Shown: positions 44,019 to 52,129 of the stretch, piece by piece | Layout of the letters: each line of letters begins with the position of its first letter | Numbering within the stretch: the first letter of the stretch is position 1 | Assembly: GCA_034668825.1 (NCBI GenBank) | Contig: JAXDOR010000139.1 | Span: 19,209 to 83,208, forward strand | Source of the DNA: CANKHA01 sp034668825 | Lineage (GTDB): Bacteria > Pseudomonadota > Alphaproteobacteria > Rhizobiales > Xanthobacteraceae | Direction: 5' to 3' | DNA length: 64,000 nucleotides | The notes under the pieces: generated by a model | What the model was told of the DNA's origin: nothing | Seen by the model: only the letters and a program-made list of their open reading frames with translations | Databases searched by the model: none | Position numbers and translations under genes: made by a program

Positions 44019-46199
44019 TTACTCGCTTAGCTCTCCCACAATATTGTCGTTCATATACTCCTTAACACGCTTGAGTTTGTCACCGGGCAACGTCTTTCCT
44101 TCACGCATTTCTCTTTCTATCTGAGGCAGCACCCACATGAACTTCGTTATCGCCGCTGGGGCGGACATGTTCACAGCGGGAATTGCACCTGCCTGTATGG
44201 GCAGACTCGCAAGCTGATAAACCTCGGAGAAACGAGACTGGATCGGATATTGGCTCACAAGGAGCACGGGAATGGCTTTTGCTATTGCCTTCTCCACCAG
44301 ACCCATCAGCGAATAGGTGCCTTCAGTCGGCAATACACCTACCCCCGGCGTTTCGATGATCAAGCCGGTCAAAGGGGCGCTATCCAAAATAACATCTAGA
44401 AAAGCCGGATTGAGACCCGGGTAAAATGTCACCTTGAATACACCATCCGAGAAGTCAGCAAGGCACTCCATCTCTCTGTCGCTCTTGGGTGTCCTCCGCA
44501 AATCCTTCTGCAGCTCGATTTCGTGTGCGACTGTCGCCAGCGGCGGCATGGTGGGGGAATGAAAGGCATCAAAGCGATAATCGTCTCTCTTTTCAGCCCG
44601 TACTGCCCTGTAGACATCGTCTCCAATGCAAATAACCACTTCAGGTAGATCCAGGGTGGCTATCTTGCACGCACGCAAGAGATTGATGCGAGCGTCGCCA
44701 TGCAATATGTGTCTCGGTGTCTGCGCGCCTGTGAAAACGACAGGTATTTTCAGCCCTGGCCCAAGCGCGAAGGCGACGGCGGAGGCGGAGTATGCCAGGG
44801 TGTCGGTTCCATGGCATACGACGAAGCCTCGATACCCGCGGTCCCGTCGCTGATAAATAGCCTCGGCGATCGCCTTCCAGTCCGTGGGATTCATATTTGT
44901 CCCGTCCTTGCACATCAGGGCGAGCGTTTCGACATTTGCAATCTGCTGCATTTCGGGAAAATCGCGAAAGAACTCTCGCAGATCGTCTGGTTCATCGATT
45001 CTACCGTCGTCCTTCAACTCCATACTGATCATGCCACCGGTGTTGATAACGCAAATCGTATCGGATGATTCGGCATGATTGGCCACGGGCGATTTTAATT
45101 GAAAGCTGGTGGCACCGATCTCGGCCTTACACTCATCGACCCACGCGGTATCGAAGATATGCTTGTAGATCGGGGACCTCATCACGAGGTGGCCTTCGTG
45201 CTCCCGCACAAGACCGGTAGTCTTCAAAAGGTTGACTGCCCTAACGTGTGAGCCACTTGTTGAGACAGGGCCATCAAGAATCTTTCTGTAAAGGTCGAGC
45301 GCTCGCCAGGCCCGGCTCTGATTGTGTAGCAGGATATCTTGTGGATTCCGTATATGGGCCTTCAATTGCGGATTATCTCTCACCCTGGCAAGCTTCTGAA
45401 TGAGTTCTCGGACGTCTCCAATCTTGCTAACTTTCGCATCCAGAACTGCCTGAAATATAACCGACGAAAGATAGGGCTGCCCGCCTGTTTGTTTAAGAAC
45501 TTCCCGGCCAACACGGTGGCGCACTTCTTCGCCCCATGGAAGACCTGCGCTCCATCGAGATACCGTATCAGCATCGACAACGAAGTCTTCTAGTGGCTCG
45601 GCGTGAAAGACATTAAATGCCGCTGGCGGTAGCGTTTTGTACAACTCCGACGGATGAATCAGTGAAGCCAGTATAAATGTAACCTCTATCGTTTCTTGCT
45701 CAGCCAGTTTTCGCAGCCCTTCCAAAAAATGGTCTGTATAATTTCCGAAAAGCGAAATGAAATCGAGTTCGTCAATCACAATAACAAATGGACCTGAAAT
45801 TCTCTCGGCACAAAATTCCGATACGAAATCTATGACTTGCCTCACTGGCGGCAGTGATTGATGTGCAGCTAACCATTCGGCCACTTTACTGCTGTCCAGA
45901 TCGAGACGCTCCGCCATTGCTTCAAATAGAAGCCGAAACCAATCGGCAGGTCGTCTGTTGGAAGAGTCGGGAAGCCCAATATCTATCCGAAGATCAAGCT
46001 GAGCAACCGTCCGTCCATTTTTTCGAAGTGTGTCTGATAGACGGGCAAGGAAACTGGTCTTTCCGCTTTGGCGAGGCGCTGCAATAGTGACCAAACCGTG
46101 ACGCTGTCGAAGAAGCGATGCTAGCAAGTCCGCGTCGAGAGCACGAGGAACATACACGCTGTCCCCGCGTACAGGCCCACCGGTGAATTGATAGCGCAT
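44019..46199 (-). CDS. AAA-like NTPase fused to asparaginase/GatD-family domain
   Basis: A 726-residue fusion. Residues ~1-355 are an AAA-like (AAA_35/STAND-type) NTPase: Walker A APRQSGKT (41-48), Walker B FVIVIDELDF (Asp143-Glu144), then a winged-helix-like segment (SGSHVRAVNLLKTTGLVREH). Residues ~377-726 are an asparaginase domain with Thr387 in INTGGMIS, Thr465-Asp466 in CHGTDTLAYS and Lys537 in YRAVRAEKRDD. Compared with its relatives, the substrate-contact Asp-Ser is Asp432-Gly433 (KDGTNMNPTDW) and TGGTI is TGGMI, so specificity may differ. The start shares one base with the stop of the HTH-NTPase gene (TGATG), meaning coupled translation. The layout suggests an NTPase sensor gating an amidohydrolase effector. 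Confidence 0.87.
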   Translation of the reverse strand: MRYQFTGGPVRGDSVYVPRALDADLLASLLRQRHGLVTIAAPRQSGKTSFLARLSDTLRKNGRTVAQLDLRIDIGLPDSSNRRPADWFRLLFEAMAERLDLDSSKVAEWLAAHQSLPPVRQVIDFVSEFCAERISGPFVIVIDELDFISLFGNYTDHFLEGLRKLAEQETIEVTFILASLIHPSELYKTLPPAAFNVFHAEPLEDFVVDADTVSRWSAGLPWGEEVRHRVGREVLKQTGGQPYLSSVIFQAVLDAKVSKIGDVRELIQKLARVRDNPQLKAHIRNPQDILLHNQSRAWRALDLYRKILDGPVSTSGSHVRAVNLLKTTGLVREHEGHLVMRSPIYKHIFDTAWVDECKAEIGATSFQLKSPVANHAESSDTICVINTGGMISMELKDDGRIDEPDDLREFFRDFPEMQQIANVETLALMCKDGTNMNPTDWKAIAEAIYQRRDRGYRGFVVCHGTDTLAYSASAVAFALGPGLKIPVVFTGAQTPRHILHGDARINLLRACKIATLDLPEVVICIGDDVYRAVRAEKRDDYRFDAFHSPTMPPLATVAHEIELQKDLRRTPKSDREMECLADFSDGVFKVTFYPGLNPAFLDVILDSAPLTGLIIETPGVGVLPTEGTYSLMGLVEKAIAKAIPVLLVSQYPIQSRFSEVYQLASLPIQAGAIPAVNMSAPAAITKFMWVLPQIEREMREGKTLPGDKLKRVKEYMNDNIVGELSE

Positions 46200-47494
46200 C
46201 AGATGCTACCCTTTTCCGGATTTGCCTTGCGTTGAAATGCCAGACGGTAGACTTCGCAAATTGGGCCGTCGTCAACAGCAATTCCCAGTTGCTTAAGCCA
46301 CTTGCCCAAAACAAGTACCTCACGCCAGTCCTTCCGGGGGCCAGCAAGCTCCTGACATACAGTTACGAAATCTAGACGATACAGGTCCTGGCTATTCACC
46401 TTCTCAAGCCGACGCACGACGCGTTCGGCATGCGAGCCATAATGGCCCTGTAAACTGCGAGCGGCATGAATAATTTTTTCGGCGCTTTTCTCCTGCCTGA
46501 GGTCTTCAAAAAAGAGATGTGTCAGATACGATTGTCCGCCAAAAAGACTGTATGCCTTGTTGATCGTTTTCTGGTCTGGGGCTTCATCAGTCGCGGCCTT
46601 TGCGAGCAGAGCAATTTCCGGCTGGGTAAAATTGGATACTTTGATCTCATGGGATGCTGCATCGAACCCTGTACCGGCCATGGCATTCCATGCCTCTGCT
46701 CCAAATACGGTTACTGCCGCAAACTTGTGGGGTGCCTTGTAGGCAAAATACGTTTGAAGATTCATCAGAAGCAAAAGTGCCGACCATATCGTAGAAAGGC
46801 CCTCCATCGCCGCTTCATCGACGCTGTCGTATATCAGCATAGTGCGTGTCGATCGTTCCGTGATTCCTTGCTCGAAACCTGCATGAATCTTCTGACGATT
46901 CTGCCGTTCTGGAATTTCAAATCCTGCAGCTTCCCCAATCTCAATCAACAACTCTTCCCTGCTCAAATCCTTCTGCTTCAGCCTTAAAATAAAATCGTCG
47001 AAATCAACCAGCGTAACCGAGAATCCAGAGGATTCGGCCCACTGTGCCACGCGAAAAAGTAGAGAGCTGCGCCCCGATTGAGGCCCCCCAGTTACGGCGA
47101 CGACCGAGTTGCCTCCACTTAAGGCCCCAATGATCTTTTCGTCACAATCCCTTTTGACATAGACGCTTGCTCCTATCGGCAGGGGACCGCCGGGCAACGG
47201 CCTACTGCGGGCCGGCTGGCGTCCCGCACTAATACTTAGATCTTCTAAGAGTGCCTGCGCAGTCGCCGCGACTGCCGAATCCAGAGCTGGTTCTCTTGGT
47301 CCATTTAACTCCTGTCCCAGACCGTCGAGAACCTGGTTCCATGTGTCGTCTGGAATGGGTCTATGGCCCCCGAGCGCCGACGAGAGAGTAGTCGGAAGGA
47401 TGTCAAGCTTTTTGCAGAACTCCTTCTGTTTACGCTCAAGCAGGATTTGAAAGAGCTGTTTAGCCTTCTGCTGATCGTCCTTGTTAAGCCACAT
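46199..47494 (-). CDS. HTH plus AAA-like NTPase paralogue with altered Walker A
   Basis: A 431-residue protein. Residues ~18-62 look like a helix-turn-helix (KEFCKKLDILPTTLSSALGG). A linker follows, then an AAA-like domain paralogous to the N-terminus of the next gene: GASVYVKRDCDEKIIGAL here against GDSVYVPRALDADLLASL there. Walker A reads GGPQSGRSS, with Arg142 replacing the invariant Lys (codon CGC), so nucleotide hydrolysis is probably lost or weak. The Walker B region is MLIYDSVDEAA. It is the first gene of the operon running to 41827, with a sigma70-like promoter upstream. It probably acts as regulator or partner of the NTPase-asparaginase. Confidence 0.8.
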   Translation of the reverse strand: MWLNKDDQQKAKQLFQILLERKQKEFCKKLDILPTTLSSALGGHRPIPDDTWNQVLDGLGQELNGPREPALDSAVAATAQALLEDLSISAGRQPARSRPLPGGPLPIGASVYVKRDCDEKIIGALSGGNSVVAVTGGPQSGRSSLLFRVAQWAESSGFSVTLVDFDDFILRLKQKDLSREELLIEIGEAAGFEIPERQNRQKIHAGFEQGITERSTRTMLIYDSVDEAAMEGLSTIWSALLLLMNLQTYFAYKAPHKFAAVTVFGAEAWNAMAGTGFDAASHEIKVSNFTQPEIALLAKAATDEAPDQKTINKAYSLFGGQSYLTHLFFEDLRQEKSAEKIIHAARSLQGHYGSHAERVVRRLEKVNSQDLYRLDFVTVCQELAGPRKDWREVLVLGKWLKQLGIAVDDGPICEVYRLAFQRKANPEKGSI

Positions 47495-47960
47495 GATAAC
47501 GCCTTGCCGGTCTCTATTTCTGAGCGTCGTTTGTGATCAAAGAATTCAGTTTGCTAGCCATGGCAGGGATCGCGTCAACGCGCGTATCGCGATCCTCGAA
47601 CTGCGCGGATGCCACAGCGGCCTCGCCTGTCTAGTCCGATTACATGGTCAAAGAATTTGCATTGTCAACGTATTTTTTGCGTCTATTTGCAACACATTAG
47701 CACCCTAATACCACATTTAGATGGATTTATATAACCCCTTGAAATCATTACGAGCCTTTTTGGCTACATCAGTTTGCGGGCTCGGGCGTAGTTATTGAAG
47801 GAATCAGATCGCGACAGCTTTTCCATTTTAATTTCTTGGATTGGAATTTCAAAGAAAATTTCCGAACAGGATCATTCAATAATATAAAGCTAAATGCTCG
47901 TCTTTGGCACGTTTGTCCCACTAGCGGGTTGTCCTGGGTGCGAGACGATGTGCGGACCGC
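47495..47960. other. Divergent promoter region inside the island
   Basis: 466 bp between the divergent HTH-NTPase and DNA-transfer ATPase genes. It holds the promoter described at 47639-47668; otherwise I see no gene, RNA or repeat. Confidence 0.4.
47639..47668 (-). promoter_or_regulatory. Sigma70-like promoter of the asparaginase/NTPase operon
   Basis: On the minus strand, TTGACA (47668-47663) is followed after 18 bp by TGTAAT (47644-47639), giving 6/6 and 5/6 matches to the consensus. The start of transcription would lie near 47632, leaving a leader of about 140 nt before the ATG at 47494. Confidence 0.55.
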
Positions 47961-49130
47961 ATGTCTTTCCCAGGAATTACACATATCGGCCGCGTCGACT
48001 TCCGTAACGACCATCGCCTGTTCGGTATCAAGGCTGAGGATCGCTTCTCGCATATCTACATCATCGGCAAGACCGGCACGGGCAAGTCGACCCTCCTTGA
48101 AGGCATGGCGCTGCAGGACTTGGAACGCGGCAACGGCTTCGCGCTCATCGACCCGCACGGTGACCTAGTCGAGCGCGTTGCCGCGCGCATCCCCGCTTCA
48201 CGCCGTAGAGATTCCATCTATCTCAACGTCTCCGATCCGACCCAGCCGTACGGGTACAATCCCCTGCGGCAGGTACGCGGGGAATTTATCTCGCTCGCCG
48301 CTTCCGGACTTATGGAAGTCCTCAAGAAAATGTGGGCCGACTCGTGGGGCGTGCGCATGGAGCACATACTCCGCAACATCCTGCTCGCTCTTTTGGAACA
48401 ACCGGACGCTACACTACACGACGTTCTCCGGCTGATGACAGATCAGAAATACCGGAAAGCGGTCGCCGGATCACTCCAGAACGAGACGGTGCGGAATTTT
48501 CTAGAGAAGGAGTTCGAGCGCTTCACGTTCGGCTATCGCGCGGACGGCATCGCACCGATACAGAACAAGATCGGCGCTTTCCTGGCTGATCCCTTGCTAA
48601 ATCGCATCCTCACCAAGCCCGAGAAGGATTTGCACGTCCGCAGGCTCATGGACGAGGGTGGGGTGCTTCTGGTGAATCTCGCCAAGGGAAGGTTGGGCGA
48701 AGATAGTTCGTCGCTTCTGGGTGGACTATTGGTGACGACGATAGGGCTTGCGGCGTTCAGTCGCGCGGACATGCCGGCGGAGAAACGGCGTGATTTTTTC
48801 GTTTATGTTGACGAATTCCAGAGCTTCACGACTCTCGCGCTCGTGAACATGTTCTCAGAACTTAGAAAGTATCGTGTCGGCTTTACCGTCGCCCACCAGT
48901 ATTTGCATCAGTTGGAGCCGGAAATCAGACACGCGGTCCTTGGCAACGCCGCCACGGTTATCTCATTTCGAGTCGGCACTGAAGATGCGCCGCTGCTGGA
49001 ACGTGAATTCGTGGAGCGCTTCGAGCAGATAGACCTAATGCAGCTTCCTAACCACCGCATCTATCTCAAGCTTATGATCAACGGCATGCCATCAAAGCCG
49101 TTCAGCGCCATTACGATACCTCCCTGGTGA
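47961..49130 (+). CDS. Type IV secretion-type DNA-transfer ATPase (TraD/VirB4-like, DUF87)
   Basis: A 389-residue P-loop ATPase of the HerA/FtsK/VirD4 group. Walker A is IIGKTGTGKSTLLEGM, followed by GFALIDPHGDLVERV. Walker B is FFVYVDEFQSFTTLALVNM, and the C-terminal part has FSELRKYRVGFTVAHQYLHQ. It lacks N-terminal membrane helices, so it is a short soluble version. On mobile elements such proteins move DNA through a type IV secretion channel; no channel genes are present here, so it would use one from elsewhere. It starts the plus-strand run that includes the MT-A70 and replication-relaxation genes. No clear ribosome site. Confidence 0.82.
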   Translation: MSFPGITHIGRVDFRNDHRLFGIKAEDRFSHIYIIGKTGTGKSTLLEGMALQDLERGNGFALIDPHGDLVERVAARIPASRRRDSIYLNVSDPTQPYGYNPLRQVRGEFISLAASGLMEVLKKMWADSWGVRMEHILRNILLALLEQPDATLHDVLRLMTDQKYRKAVAGSLQNETVRNFLEKEFERFTFGYRADGIAPIQNKIGAFLADPLLNRILTKPEKDLHVRRLMDEGGVLLVNLAKGRLGEDSSSLLGGLLVTTIGLAAFSRADMPAEKRRDFFVYVDEFQSFTTLALVNMFSELRKYRVGFTVAHQYLHQLEPEIRHAVLGNAATVISFRVGTEDAPLLEREFVERFEQIDLMQLPNHRIYLKLMINGMPSKPFSAITIPPW

Positions 49131-49190
49131 TTGAGGCGAGTCTTGTCGGTCCTCCCGTTTCCCCTTATACAAGCGGATGGAGAGCAGACG

Positions 49191-49418
49191 ATGGCAACGC
49201 GAAAACTACCAACGCGCGAGGAATTTGAAGTCAAGGAAAACGAAGTGGTGCATAAGCCTACCAACGCAACATGGACCGCATATCCGGGTAGAGCAGAGCC
49301 GCACCTTTTCAGGCAAAGCATGCTTGGCAGCGTTCTCGCAAATGGGGACGACTATCGCGAGCACGAAGTGACGGCAATCGCGCTTCAACTTCTCAAAGAG
49401 AGGTTAGCTGAGAAGTGA
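49191..49418 (+). CDS. Small hypothetical protein of the mobilisation module
   Basis: A 75-residue protein (MATRKLPTREEFEVKENEVV onward). The ATG at 49191 has GGAG 9 nt upstream. It lies 60 bp after the DNA-transfer ATPase gene. No membrane segment and no recognised family. Confidence 0.6.
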   Translation: MATRKLPTREEFEVKENEVVHKPTNATWTAYPGRAEPHLFRQSMLGSVLANGDDYREHEVTAIALQLLKERLAEK

Positions 49419-49574
49419 GAAGTAAGGTGAACAAGCTCTCGTGCAATAAAAATTGATCCGCGTCGCTTAGCGGAACATTCGCATTCATTGCGCTGAGTTG
49501 CGGAGCATAGTGCACGGTTACTGCGGAAAAAAGTATGGGTAATTCCTGTGTCCTCTCCAACGAGGACACAGCGA

Positions 49575-50132
49575 ATGAGCCCGCACAAACTTTCTAAATA
49601 CCGCACCATCTATGCAGACCCGCCCTGGCCCGAGTACGGCGGTGGCAAGATTAAGCGTGGTGCTGACCGGCACTACCCCCTTATGTCGATCGCCGCGATC
49701 GTTCGGCTCGGCGATGTCTTGCAGCCGTATATCGATGATGGTGGGTGTCACCTGTACCTGTGGGTGACGAACACCCACTTGGCAAACGGATTGCTCGTCA
49801 TGGATAGGTGGGGCTTCCGATACAAAACGACGATCACCTGGTTCAAGGACCGCTTCGGCCTGGGGCAGTATTACCGGGGCCAAACCGAGCATTGCCTCTT
49901 CGGAGTGCGCGGCCGGCTGCCATATCGCACCACGTATGACGGCAAGCGCTCCCAGGGCGTCACCGCTATTCACGCTCCCCGCGCCGCGCATTCCGCCAAG
50001 CCCGACGAGATGCGACGCATGGTCGAGCGGGTTAGCCATGCTCCCCGGTTGGAGCTATTCGCGCGTGGCGAAGCCGAAGACTGGGGCGTTTGGGGCAATG
50101 AGGTCCAAAGCGACATCCAGATTGCCGCCTAG
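49575..50132 (+). CDS. MT-A70 family adenine methyltransferase
   Basis: A 185-residue protein. The catalytic DPPW lies at YRTIYADPPWPEYGGG, and the cofactor-binding order is that of the MT-A70/Munl-like beta-class: LYLWVTNTHLANGLLVMDRW, then TITWFKDRFGLGQYYRGQTE. It would methylate N6 of adenine in DNA. No restriction enzyme is next to it, so it is an orphan, as often on phages and conjugative elements, where it protects transferred DNA. Start at 49575; an in-frame ATG at 49548 is possible. It lies 2 bp before the next gene. Confidence 0.87.
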   Translation: MSPHKLSKYRTIYADPPWPEYGGGKIKRGADRHYPLMSIAAIVRLGDVLQPYIDDGGCHLYLWVTNTHLANGLLVMDRWGFRYKTTITWFKDRFGLGQYYRGQTEHCLFGVRGRLPYRTTYDGKRSQGVTAIHAPRAAHSAKPDEMRRMVERVSHAPRLELFARGEAEDWGVWGNEVQSDIQIAA

Positions 50133-50134
50133 CC

Positions 50135-51121
50135 ATGCAAATAACCAAGCGGCGGTCTCGTATGCGCCGGATTAGCTCGGGAAAGCGCATCGAGTTGACT
50201 GAGCGCGATATCGAGCTGTTCGAACTGCTCAATCGCTATCACTTTCTCCGTTCAAATTTTCTGTATGCCTTCCTAGGGGGCAATTCGGAGACTCGGTTCA
50301 AGGAGCGGCTCGGGCATCTCTATCACGATGGCCGGTATATCAATCGACCCGAACAACAATGGCAGTTTGCGAACTGCCGCTACATGCCTGTCATCTATGA
50401 ACTCGACGACAAAGGCGAACAGGTTCTGCATAATCGCGGCCTAATGCAAAGCGTCAGTCCGCTTCTCAAAAAGGGGCGCACGGGCGCGTATCGTCAATTC
50501 GCTCACCAACTTATGATTTGCGATTGCATGGCCTCGATCGAACTCGGTGTACGGCAGGACCCGAACCTGCGCTTCATTTCGTGGCAAGAGATCATCGTCA
50601 AGTTGCCGGAGAGGACGCGCAACCTGGACAACCCATACGAGCTTCTCGTCGCAATCTCGTACACGTTTCCACGTACCGGAAACACATATCGAGCTGACAT
50701 CAGGATCGTACCGGATGGACTATTTGGCTTGGAGTACACATGCAATGGAGAGAAGACGTATCGTTTCTTTGCGCTCGAAGCGGACAGGGCTACATTGCCA
50801 GTCACGCGCTCGAACCTGGACCAGACAAGCTATCTGAGAAAGATTTTGGGCTATCGGCAAGTAATAGCGCAGGAAATTTACAGATCGCACCTTGGTCTTC
50901 CGAACCTTCTCGTGTTGAACCTCACCACAAATGAACGGCACATGAGGACCATCATGGCGCTCGTCGAAGAACTGGCCCGCGAGGGGAAGAGCAAACCATT
51001 TCTGTTTAAGACCATGAGCAGCTTGGGTGACTTCACGAAAGCGCCCGCGCCGACGCCGCACATCCTCACTGTGCCGTGGGAGCGCGTGGGGTATGAGGCG
51101 ATTGGTATCGATCAGCCATGA
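50135..51121 (+). CDS. Replication-relaxation family protein
   Basis: A 328-residue protein. The N-terminal winged helix (LTERDIELFELLNRYHFLRS) is followed by YHDGRYINRPEQQW and YMPVIYELDDKGEQVL, and then an alpha/beta domain with an RADIRIVPDGLFGLEY segment. This is the layout of the replication-relaxation family (PF13814) carried by integrative and plasmid elements. It probably acts on element DNA during replication or transfer. It follows the methyltransferase by 2 bp, so the genes are co-transcribed. Confidence 0.75.
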   Translation: MQITKRRSRMRRISSGKRIELTERDIELFELLNRYHFLRSNFLYAFLGGNSETRFKERLGHLYHDGRYINRPEQQWQFANCRYMPVIYELDDKGEQVLHNRGLMQSVSPLLKKGRTGAYRQFAHQLMICDCMASIELGVRQDPNLRFISWQEIIVKLPERTRNLDNPYELLVAISYTFPRTGNTYRADIRIVPDGLFGLEYTCNGEKTYRFFALEADRATLPVTRSNLDQTSYLRKILGYRQVIAQEIYRSHLGLPNLLVLNLTTNERHMRTIMALVEELAREGKSKPFLFKTMSSLGDFTKAPAPTPHILTVPWERVGYEAIGIDQP

Positions 51122-51441
51122 ACTAAAAATTCAGCGGCACTCATGCCGGCTGTGCGGGATAAGCTTCCGATTGGCAAAGTGCATTTTCCACCAAATGAGG
51201 CATGTCTGGCCGAGAATCGAACGGGTTTCGCCGGTAGCTCTGCTTTCCTTTTCTGCCCAGGGCCCTCCCCTTTTCCGCAGTTTTTTATTCTGACATTTCA
51301 ATTGGTTGTTCGGTAAAGGCACCTGTTTTGGGCACGTATATTTGCAATATTATATGCGTCTGTGATAATTATTGTTAACCATAGTCGGGCGTTACGAACC
51401 GTCCCCGGATTCGGCGCCCACTGCAACTACGGAGACAGCCA
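51122..51441. other. Non-coding stretch near the right end of the island
   Basis: 320 bp with no frame that has a ribosome site or protein-like character, and no repeat that I can see. Confidence 0.35.
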
Positions 51442-51663
51442 ATGATGCTCCCATTGCAACCAAAGCAGTCCGCCGATTCAAAGCTTGCTTTCGATGCCGT
51501 GGCGCTCGACCGGATCTTCTTTAATCTCTACGACGCTATGAATCGGTGCCGGCAGGAATTGATCGACGCCGTATACCGCCAGGCGGCCGAGCACGAAGCG
51601 ACGAATCCGAGCACGGCCGAGCTCGATCGCTGGGCCGACGATGGCGGCCCAGTGCGTGATTAG
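51442..51663 (+). CDS. Small hypothetical protein
   Basis: A 73-residue acidic, helical protein (DAVALDRIFFNLYDAMNRCR onward). GGAG lies 8 nt before the ATG, and a strong terminator follows 25 bp after the stop, supporting a real gene. It is the last gene before the right end of the island. No family recognised. Confidence 0.55.
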   Translation: MMLPLQPKQSADSKLAFDAVALDRIFFNLYDAMNRCRQELIDAVYRQAAEHEATNPSTAELDRWADDGGPVRD

Positions 51664-51688
51664 CCCCATTTCGACTTGCCAAAAAGGC

Positions 51689-51715
51689 CCGGCCTATTTG
51701 CCGGGCTTTCTTTAT
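51689..51715 (+). terminator. Rho-independent terminator
   Basis: gcccggc and gccgggc arms around a short loop (ctattt), followed by tttctttat, just after the 73-residue gene. Confidence 0.85.
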
Positions 51716-51903
51716 CCTTCACTCGCCGTACTCGCACTCCCTCCTGGCCAAAACAGTCGACTGACTTCACATCAATTGTGACGCTGGCTCCGACATCCGC
51801 GGCAAAAGCGGCACCGAGAGCGGCCAAGTAATAGGCGGAGATTCGCAGACGCAATCTCGCGCTAGTTTCTTTTTCCGGAGCCAAAAAAGAGCCAAATCGG
51901 AAA

Positions 51904-51948
51904 TGGCGTCCCCGGCATGACTCGAACATGCGACCCCTGGTTTAGGAA
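51904..51948. repeat. attR: right copy of the island's 45-bp direct repeat
   Basis: Identical to 33137-33181 except at 51937. It spans the tRNA 3' end through the anticodon loop, placing the crossover within that segment. Confidence 0.88.
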
Positions 51949-51980
51949 ACCAGTGCTCTATCCGGCTGAGCTACGGGGAC
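51904..51980 (-). tRNA. tRNA-Arg (anticodon CCT)
   Basis: A complete cloverleaf on the minus strand with encoded CCA (51906-51904). Acceptor GTCCCCG pairs with CGGGGAC; D-arm AGCTCAGCCGGATAGAGC; anticodon stem CTGGT/ACCAG with loop TTCCTAA, giving anticodon CCT; T-arm with TTCGAGTC. The 3' half is duplicated at 33137-33181, so this gene is the integration site of the island, which lies on its 3' side. Confidence 0.95.
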
Positions 51981-52042
51981 TTTTTGACTTTTTCATTTAG
52001 CACGGTTGAAAAGAAATTTCACCGCAGTACTTGACGACCTTC

Positions 52043-52085
52043 GGTTTAGGAAACCAATGCTCTATCCGGCTGAGCTACGGGGACT
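52043..52085 (-). pseudogene. tRNA-Arg(CCT) 5'-half remnant
   Basis: Repeats the 5' half of the intact tRNA-Arg (acceptor 5' strand, D-arm, anticodon arm) with one substitution, then diverges right after the anticodon loop. It lies 104 bp beyond the same segment of the intact gene. It has no T-arm or 3' acceptor strand. Confidence 0.8.
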
Positions 52086-52129
52086 TTTAGCCACTACTTT
52101 GTAACATAGGCCGCCAGCATTTCAGTGTA

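Noticed and set aside
34564..47494. Asparaginases as ordinary nitrogen-catabolic enzymes
   Set aside because: Not excluded, but there is no amino acid transporter, aspartase or nitrogen regulator beside them, and the NTPase fusion, HTH partner and GatA are not expected in a catabolic locus.
51660..51929. 89-codon minus-strand frame running into the tRNA
   Set aside because: Overlaps a terminator and the tRNA 3' end; no ribosome site.
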